From: an uncultured Bacillota bacterium
Lineage (GTDB): Bacteria; Bacillota; Clostridia; Christensenellales; UBA1242
NCBI GenBank assembly: GCA_900545735.1
Contig: URAC01000032.1
Span: 1 to 10,141 of the forward strand
DNA length: 10,141 bases
Direction of reading: 5' to 3'
Both the position numbers and the translations under genes were made by a program. The notes under the pieces are model-generated. The model saw only the letters and a program-made list of their open reading frames with translations. It had not been told where the DNA came from and made no database searches. Below are positions 6,694-10,141 of the stretch, piece by piece (position 1 is the first letter of the stretch; each line of letters begins with the position of its first letter).

Positions 6694-7415
6694 TGCCAAA
6701 TTATGAAAACACGCTATTGCTTATTGAGCGGGCGAAAAATGGCGACCAAGAGGCGTTACAAACTTTAACAATAGAGAACAGTCCACTAATAAAAAGCATA
6801 ATAAAAAGATATATTGGAAAGGGCATTGAATACGATGACCTTTTTCAACTTGGTTCTATGGGATTTATAAAAGCGGTTAAAAACTTTGACACCAGTTTTA
6901 ATGTTAAATTTTCCACTTATGTTGTGCCAATGATAATTGGAGAAATCAAGCGTTTTATGCGTGATGATGGCACAATAAAAGTTTCGCGTTCAATCAAAAG
7001 CACAAATGTTCAAATAAACAGATATATTGAAAGTTATATGAAAGAAAAAGGCGACAAGCCAAGCATTGAGCAAATTGCGAAACATTTTGAAATGGATTCG
7101 CAAGAGATTGTGTTTATTATGGACAGTGCGCGAATGCCTATATCTTTATACACTCCGTTTGAAGATGGAGAGAACAAAAGTTTGCTTTTGATTGATAGAT
7201 ATGCGCAGGACAATTCAGGCGAAGAGATGTTTGAAAATATTGCGCTTAAAGATGCTTTAAAAAACCTTGAAGAGCGCGACAAAATGATAATTTTGATGCG
7301 ATATTTTAGGGACAAAACTCAAAGTGAAATTGCAAAGGAGTTGAATATATCCCAAGTGCAAGTTTCAAGGCTTGAAATGAAAATTTTAAATAAAATGCGT
7401 GAAAAATTAAGTTAA
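6693..7415 (+). CDS. sigF: RNA polymerase sporulation sigma factor SigF
   Basis: Sigma-70 family factor of 240 residues that directs early forespore transcription. Region 2 is complete, with YDDLFQLGSMGFIKAV (2.2) and FSTYVVPMIIGEIKRFMRDD (2.3-2.4), close to Bacillus SigF; region 3 runs through about 110-150; region 4.2 carries the helix-turn-helix KTQSEIAKELNISQVQVSRLE. Its position after spoIIAB separates it from the similar sigG. ATG 6693 shares its A with the spoIIAB stop; the only upstream site is a weak GGTGAA, so expression probably depends on coupling. The gene ends at a terminator that begins on the last base of its stop codon. No spoVA genes follow, unlike the arrangement in several spore formers. 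Confidence 0.94.
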   Translation: MPNYENTLLLIERAKNGDQEALQTLTIENSPLIKSIIKRYIGKGIEYDDLFQLGSMGFIKAVKNFDTSFNVKFSTYVVPMIIGEIKRFMRDDGTIKVSRSIKSTNVQINRYIESYMKEKGDKPSIEQIAKHFEMDSQEIVFIMDSARMPISLYTPFEDGENKSLLLIDRYAQDNSGEEMFENIALKDALKNLEERDKMIILMRYFRDKTQSEIAKELNISQVQVSRLEMKILNKMREKLS

Positions 7416-7440
7416 AAAAATCGGAAAACTCCGATTTTTT
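7415..7440. terminator. Bidirectional terminator between sigF and the PH-domain gene
   Basis: An 11-bp perfect stem, 7415-7425 with 7430-7440, around the 4-nt loop AAAC. Its six T residues (7435-7440) serve sigF, and its A run gives a T run on the other strand for the convergent gene. It overlaps the stop codons of both genes (sigF stop ends at 7415; the minus-strand stop is 7441-7439). Confidence 0.92.
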
Positions 7441-7822
7441 AACTTGCAAATTCTGCAATTCTGTATCCTTTTTTCGCTCTTTCAACTTCAATGAGTTCGG
7501 CTAGCATTGCTCTAACTTTGTATGGTTCTTTAACCCTAATTAAATAAACTTTTTCTGTGTTATTCAAGTTACAGTGCAAAACAACTGTGCCTGTTCCCCA
7601 GATTTTATTGCTTAAAGTTTGCTCGACTGAAATATCATAAATTCTGTAGAGATTGACTTCATCGCTATATGTTGAGAACAATCCAATAGTTGTGAATAAT
7701 TTCATCCAACTGCCTTCTTTTTCAACTAAAGTGTATCTTGTGAAAGACCAAGGAAGTCCGCACCAACGCTTTCTATCTTTCCATAAAATTTTTGTTCCTT
7801 CTCCAAATTGACTTTTTCCCAT
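7439..7822 (-). CDS. Small bacterial PH-domain protein (YdbS/YdbT-like)
   Basis: A 127-residue soluble-looking protein that fits one bacterial PH-like domain of the bPH_2 type seen in YdbS/YdbT. The telling part is the strand pattern LYRIYDISVEQTL (58-70) then WGTGTVVLHCN (75-85), followed by a C-terminal helix with VKEPYKVRAMLAELIEVERAKKG (97-119). I see no signal peptide or membrane segment, although YdbS/YdbT proteins often carry one. The start ATG at 7822 has AAAGGG 5 nt upstream. Its own promoter lies at 7858-7885. It runs toward sigF and shares its terminator. The molecular function of these PH domains is largely unknown; the family call rests on pattern recognition by eye. Confidence 0.75.
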   Translation of the reverse strand: MGKSQFGEGTKILWKDRKRWCGLPWSFTRYTLVEKEGSWMKLFTTIGLFSTYSDEVNLYRIYDISVEQTLSNKIWGTGTVVLHCNLNNTEKVYLIRVKEPYKVRAMLAELIEVERAKKGYRIAEFAS

Positions 7823-7857
7823 AATTGCCCTTTTAATTCAAATATTTTTCATTTACT

Positions 7858-7885
7858 ATTATACATAAAAATTTCCGTTTGTAAA
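7858..7885 (-). promoter_or_regulatory. Promoter of the PH-domain gene
   Basis: On the minus strand, -35 TTTACA (7885-7880), a 16-nt spacer and a perfect -10 TATAAT (7863-7858). The predicted start near 7851 gives a leader of about 28 nt before ATG 7822. It is back to back with the promoter at 7905-7933. Confidence 0.8.
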
Positions 7886-7904
7886 GTAAACTTTTGATAA
7901 AATA

Positions 7905-7933
7905 TTGACAAATTATGCGTTTTGCTCTATGCT
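7905..7933 (+). promoter_or_regulatory. Promoter of the unknown membrane protein gene
   Basis: Consensus -35 TTGACA (7905-7910), a 17-nt spacer and -10 TATGCT (7928-7933). The start near 7940 leaves a leader of about 13 nt, with AAGAGG (7941-7946) at its 5' end before ATG 7953. The -35 boxes of the two divergent promoters are 19 bp apart, so a regulator bound between them could affect both genes. Confidence 0.72.
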
Positions 7934-7952
7934 TAAAAATAAGAGGTTGTTT

Positions 7953-8942
7953 ATGAGAAGATGGATTTTATGGATAACAATAATACTTGTTTTAGCGGCC
8001 GGCGGTTTTTGCATTTATTGGTTCATTTTTAGAGATACATCTGATGGCGGAGATTTGACGAATAAGGAAGTGCTATTTGCCATTCAAAGTGTGTTAGAAG
8101 ACCAACAAATTGATTTAGATAATATTGTTAAAGACCATCAAAATGTTTCATTTACTTATGAAGCAAAAACTGAAGCGGTTGTTAGCGCAGATAGTAAAGT
8201 GTTAACAGTTGGCGAAAAATTTGAAAATATTTTAACAACAACGGAAAGCATAGCAAGTTTAAATGCTGAACAATTTAAAAACAACTTTGCTAAGCCATTA
8301 ATCTATGCTTATTCAGCGTTGTATGAAAATGTGTTTAATAACGCAAAATTTAAACAAAATGTTTGGTATTCTCAAACAATTATACAAAAAATTGATGAGG
8401 AAAACTCAGTAGATAGAACATACAAACTCAAAGTGCTTTCATTAAATAATAACAAAATTTGTATTTGGTTTTATGACGAAGCAAATTTAACATTCAATGA
8501 AATGACCTTGCAATTTAATTATAGAAATGAAACGAATGTTTATTCTTTAGAAAATAAAATTACTAAGACAAATAAAGACGTTATAGCAGGGGAAACTGAA
8601 GCAAGCGATAGCTATAGTTATCAATATGCATATTTTAACAGAGATGCTGAAAATATTTTAAATTTTGAAAGTATAGATTTTACATCTGAAGAAAGAGTAA
8701 CAAACATTCAAAAAAATTATTCTTATTTGGATTTTAACATAAACTCAATTTATCTTTATGGTGAGCAAATAAAGGCTTATCTTAACCCAGAATCAATAGC
8801 AGATTTAGATGGGATAAAGGCAGAAATGCAAAGATATTTGCTTGATAATTTAGATGTTAATTTCTATGAAGGGGATAAATATCTTAATGCAAAGACAACA
8901 AGCATAGACACTTTTACAAATGCTTATAAATATTACAATTAA
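7953..8942 (+). CDS. Membrane-anchored protein of unknown function
   Basis: I do not recognise this 329-residue protein. Residues 1-3 are basic (MRR), and about 4-26 form one hydrophobic segment (WILWITIILVLAAGG...YWFIF), best read as an N-terminal membrane anchor or uncleaved signal. There is a cysteine in this segment, but GGFC is not a lipobox. The remaining 300 residues are polar, rich in N, K, E, S and Y, with alternating hydrophobic residues that suggest beta structure and no cysteines apart from one in NNKICIWF; the part is probably extracytoplasmic. The open frame extends up to TTG 7905, but that codon is the -35 box and ATG 7929 lies in the -10, so ATG 7953 with AAGAGG 6 nt upstream is the likely start. 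Single-gene unit with its own promoter and terminator. Confidence 0.85.
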   Translation: MRRWILWITIILVLAAGGFCIYWFIFRDTSDGGDLTNKEVLFAIQSVLEDQQIDLDNIVKDHQNVSFTYEAKTEAVVSADSKVLTVGEKFENILTTTESIASLNAEQFKNNFAKPLIYAYSALYENVFNNAKFKQNVWYSQTIIQKIDEENSVDRTYKLKVLSLNNNKICIWFYDEANLTFNEMTLQFNYRNETNVYSLENKITKTNKDVIAGETEASDSYSYQYAYFNRDAENILNFESIDFTSEERVTNIQKNYSYLDFNINSIYLYGEQIKAYLNPESIADLDGIKAEMQRYLLDNLDVNFYEGDKYLNAKTTSIDTFTNAYKYYN

Positions 8943-8948
8943 TTATAT

Positions 8949-8974
8949 AAAACCGTTGACAAACGGTTTTTTTT
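8949..8974 (+). terminator. Intrinsic terminator of the unknown membrane protein gene
   Basis: AAAACCGTT (8949-8957) pairs perfectly with AACGGTTTT (8962-8970) around the loop GACA, with eight T residues (8967-8974). It starts 6 nt after the stop codon. Its loop region contains the -35 box of the next promoter. Confidence 0.93.
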
Positions 8975-8984
8975 ATGCTAGAAT
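8956..8984 (+). promoter_or_regulatory. Strong promoter of the rpsL-rpsG operon, overlapping a terminator
   Basis: Consensus -35 TTGACA (8956-8961), a 17-nt spacer, -10 TAGAAT (8979-8984) and an extended TG (8976-8977). This is the best vegetative promoter in the window, fitting a ribosomal operon. The predicted start is about 8988-8992. A 6-bp inverted repeat AATTGC-ATCA-GCAATT (8982-8997) spans the -10 end and the start site. Confidence 0.85.
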
Positions 8985-8987
8985 TGC

Positions 8988-9157
8988 ATCAGCAATTTGA
9001 TAAATGCAAGTTGAACTGCGGGTTATGCCTGCGGGAAAGCGTGAAGGCTTTTGGAGTTAAAAGGGCAAGTCGTTAGACTGAATATGTTCCTTAAACACCG
9101 CTAAAAAACTTCATTATGCTTGAATTATGCTTGCACTTAAATTGGTGCAAGTTTTTT
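8988..9157 (+). ncRNA. Structured leader RNA or small RNA upstream of rpsL, family unknown
   Basis: A region of about 170 nt with its own promoter and an intrinsic terminator, and no convincing ORF. Pairings seen by eye: hairpin 9018-9022/9028-9032 (GCGGG with CCTGC), hairpin 9036-9040/9047-9051 (AAAGC with GCTTT), hairpin 9068-9071/9076-9079 (AGTC with GACT), and two nested long-range stems, 9008-9012/9107-9111 (AAGTT with AACTT) and 9018-9021/9098-9101 (GCGG with CCGC, alternative to the first hairpin). A rival stem, 9001-9010/9130-9139, would break the terminator. A direct repeat ATTATGCTTG occurs at 9113-9122 and 9124-9133. This fits an attenuator or riboswitch-like leader of rpsL; a free-standing small RNA is the alternative. 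I do not recognise conserved sequence of the riboswitch, T-box, 6S, SRP, tmRNA or RNase P families. Confidence 0.6.
9130..9157 (+). terminator. Intrinsic terminator or attenuator before rpsL
   Basis: CTTGCAC (9130-9136) pairs with GTGCAAG (9145-9151) around an 8-nt loop and is followed by six T residues (9152-9157). It sits downstream of the rpsL promoter and 23 nt before the rpsL Shine-Dalgarno, so transcription of rpsL must read through it. A small hairpin ATTGC/GCAAT (9158-9162/9170-9174) follows. Confidence 0.87.
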
Positions 9158-9193
9158 ATTGCCCAAATTGCAATCTAAATAAGGAGGAATACA

Positions 9194-9568
9194 ATGCCTA
9201 CAATTAACCAATTGGTCAAACAAGGAAGAAAAACATTCGAAAAGAAAAGTAAATCACCACTTCTTAACGAATGCCCACAAAAAAGAGGTGTATGCTTATC
9301 AGTGAAGACAACTTCACCAAAGAAGCCTAACTCTGCTCTTCGTAAAATTGCCCGTGTTAGATTGTCAAATGGTTCAGAAGCAACTGTTTACATTCCAGGT
9401 ATTGGCCACAACCTTCAAGAGCACTCTGTTGTTCTCGTTCGTGGTGGTAGGGTAAAGGACCTTCCAGGTGTTAGATATCACATTATTCGTGGTACTCTTG
9501 ATACTGCTGGTGTTGCAAAACGCAATCAATCAAGGTCTAAATATGGCGCTAAACGCCCAAAGAAATAA
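9194..9568 (+). CDS. rpsL: 30S ribosomal protein S12
   Basis: Protein of the ribosomal decoding centre; 124 residues, the usual length for the short bacterial form. Conserved stretches are CPQKRGVC (27-34), PKKPNSALRK (42-51), GIGHNLQEHS (69-78) and RGGRVKDLPGVRYH (83-96). K43 and K88, where substitutions cause streptomycin resistance in other bacteria, are wild type, as is D89, the residue methylthiolated by RimO in some bacteria. AAGGAGG (9181-9187) lies 6 nt before ATG 9194. Codons shift toward GGT, GCT and CGT relative to neighbours, as expected of highly expressed genes. It begins the str-type operon; rpoB and rpoC, often upstream in Bacillota, are absent here. Confidence 0.98.
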   Translation: MPTINQLVKQGRKTFEKKSKSPLLNECPQKRGVCLSVKTTSPKKPNSALRKIARVRLSNGSEATVYIPGIGHNLQEHSVVLVRGGRVKDLPGVRYHIIRGTLDTAGVAKRNQSRSKYGAKRPKK

Positions 9569-9604
9569 AAATTAATTTAAAAATCTAATAAGGAGGATAA
9601 AATT

Positions 9605-10078
9605 ATGCCAAGAAGAAATAGTGCCGTTAAAAGAGATGTTCTTCCAGACCCACTTTACAATAACAAAGTTGTAACAAAACTTGTTAACCAAGTTATGTTA
9701 GATGGTAAAAAAGGTTTAGCACAAAGCATCGTTTATGGTGCATTCAATATTGTTCAAGAAAAATTAGGTTTGGACCCTATTGAAGCGTTTACTCAAGCAC
9801 TTGAAAATGTAAAACCACTCTTAGAAACAAAAGGTAGAAGAGTTGGTGGTGCAACATATCAAGTTCCTATGGAAATCAGACCAGAACGCCGTCAAACACT
9901 TGCAATCAGATGGATGGTTATGTTTGCTAGAAAGAGAAATGGTGAAAGAACTATGGAAGAAAGGCTTGCAGGCGAAATCATTGATGCATACAACAACACA
10001 GGCGCTTCTGTAAAGCGTAAAGAAGAAATGCACAGAATGGCTGAAGCAAACAAAGCATTTGCTCACTATCGCTGGTAA
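9605..10078 (+). CDS. rpsG: 30S ribosomal protein S7
   Basis: Primary binding protein of the 3' domain of 16S rRNA, close to the mRNA exit and E site; 157 residues, close to the usual 156. The start MPRRNSAVKRDVLPDP, the central GGATYQVPMEIRPERRQTLAIRW (82-104), and the end MHRMAEANKAFAHYRW are typical. AAGGAGG (9590-9596) lies 8 nt before ATG 9605. It follows rpsL by 36 nt with no terminator between, so the two are co-transcribed. In E. coli S7 represses its own operon by binding the rpsL-rpsG spacer; the spacer here is short and AT-rich with no evident structure, so that mechanism is not supported. Confidence 0.98.
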   Translation: MPRRNSAVKRDVLPDPLYNNKVVTKLVNQVMLDGKKGLAQSIVYGAFNIVQEKLGLDPIEAFTQALENVKPLLETKGRRVGGATYQVPMEIRPERRQTLAIRWMVMFARKRNGERTMEERLAGEIIDAYNNTGASVKRKEEMHRMAEANKAFAHYRW

Positions 10079-10141
10079 AAATTTAAGTTTTTTATGGTTT
10101 TTAATTATTAATTTGGAAATAATCAAGAAGATTTATAACAA

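Noticed and set aside
7905..7952. N-terminal extension of the membrane protein from TTG 7905 or ATG 7929
   Set aside because: TTG 7905 is part of the -35 box and ATG 7929 lies within the -10 box; ATG 7953 has a well-placed AAGAGG.
9004..9060. An 18-codon ORF in the rpsL leader (MQVELRVMPAGKREGFWS), a possible leader peptide
   Set aside because: There is no Shine-Dalgarno before the ATG, which lies only about 13 nt from the predicted transcript start, and the bases overlap the predicted stems. Chance is the simpler reading, although conservation in relatives would revive it.
10079..10141. Possible hairpin ATTATT/AATAAT after rpsG
   Set aside because: All A-T pairs, no following T run, so no support for a terminator; the operon probably continues beyond the window.

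Overview
The window looks like a piece of an AT-rich, endospore-forming member of the Bacillota, probably Clostridia-like. By eye G+C is about one third. The evidence for a spore former is a complete spoIIAA-spoIIAB-sigF operon at 5923-7415. Shine-Dalgarno sites are strong (AAGGAGG before spoIIAA, rpsL and rpsG), vegetative promoters are near consensus (TTGACA-N17-TAnAAT), and many operons end in intrinsic terminators. Of eleven coding genes ten stop with TAA and one with TAG. I see no mobile element, CRISPR array, tRNA or rRNA. Bases 1-25 are not genomic: they match the end of an Illumina Nextera/Tn5 adapter, so the contig starts at a library artefact, which suggests a draft or metagenome assembly.

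Layout. 26-60: a weak hairpin with a T run. 90-4083: a two-gene operon with isoleucyl-tRNA synthetase (ileS) and a class I SAM-dependent, probably RNA, methyltransferase; it ends in a UUCG-loop terminator. 4165-5817: promoter, iscS, iscU (iron-sulfur cluster assembly), terminator. A second terminator follows at 5843-5870. 5923-7415: the spoIIA operon, in which SpoIIAB holds sigma-F inactive and SpoIIAA releases it in the forespore. 7415-7440: a two-way terminator shared with a convergent minus-strand gene (7439-7822) for a small PH-domain protein. 7858-7933: two back-to-back promoters, one for the PH gene and one for a membrane-anchored protein of unknown function (7953-8942). 8949-8984: the terminator of that gene, with the promoter for the ribosomal genes built into it. 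8988-9193: a leader of about 200 nt without a convincing ORF, ending in an intrinsic terminator just before rpsL. 9194-10078: rpsL and rpsG (ribosomal proteins S12 and S7). 10079-10141: AT-rich spacer in which I see no gene or clear terminator; fusA usually follows rpsG, but the window ends first.

How it works together. Most of the window is housekeeping (tRNA charging, RNA modification, Fe-S clusters, ribosome) next to the sporulation sigma-F switch. The least ordinary parts are the rpsL leader, which can be drawn in two mutually exclusive folds like an attenuator or riboswitch, and the IleRS, whose HIGH signature reads KLHH. I do not recognise the leader as a known RNA family.
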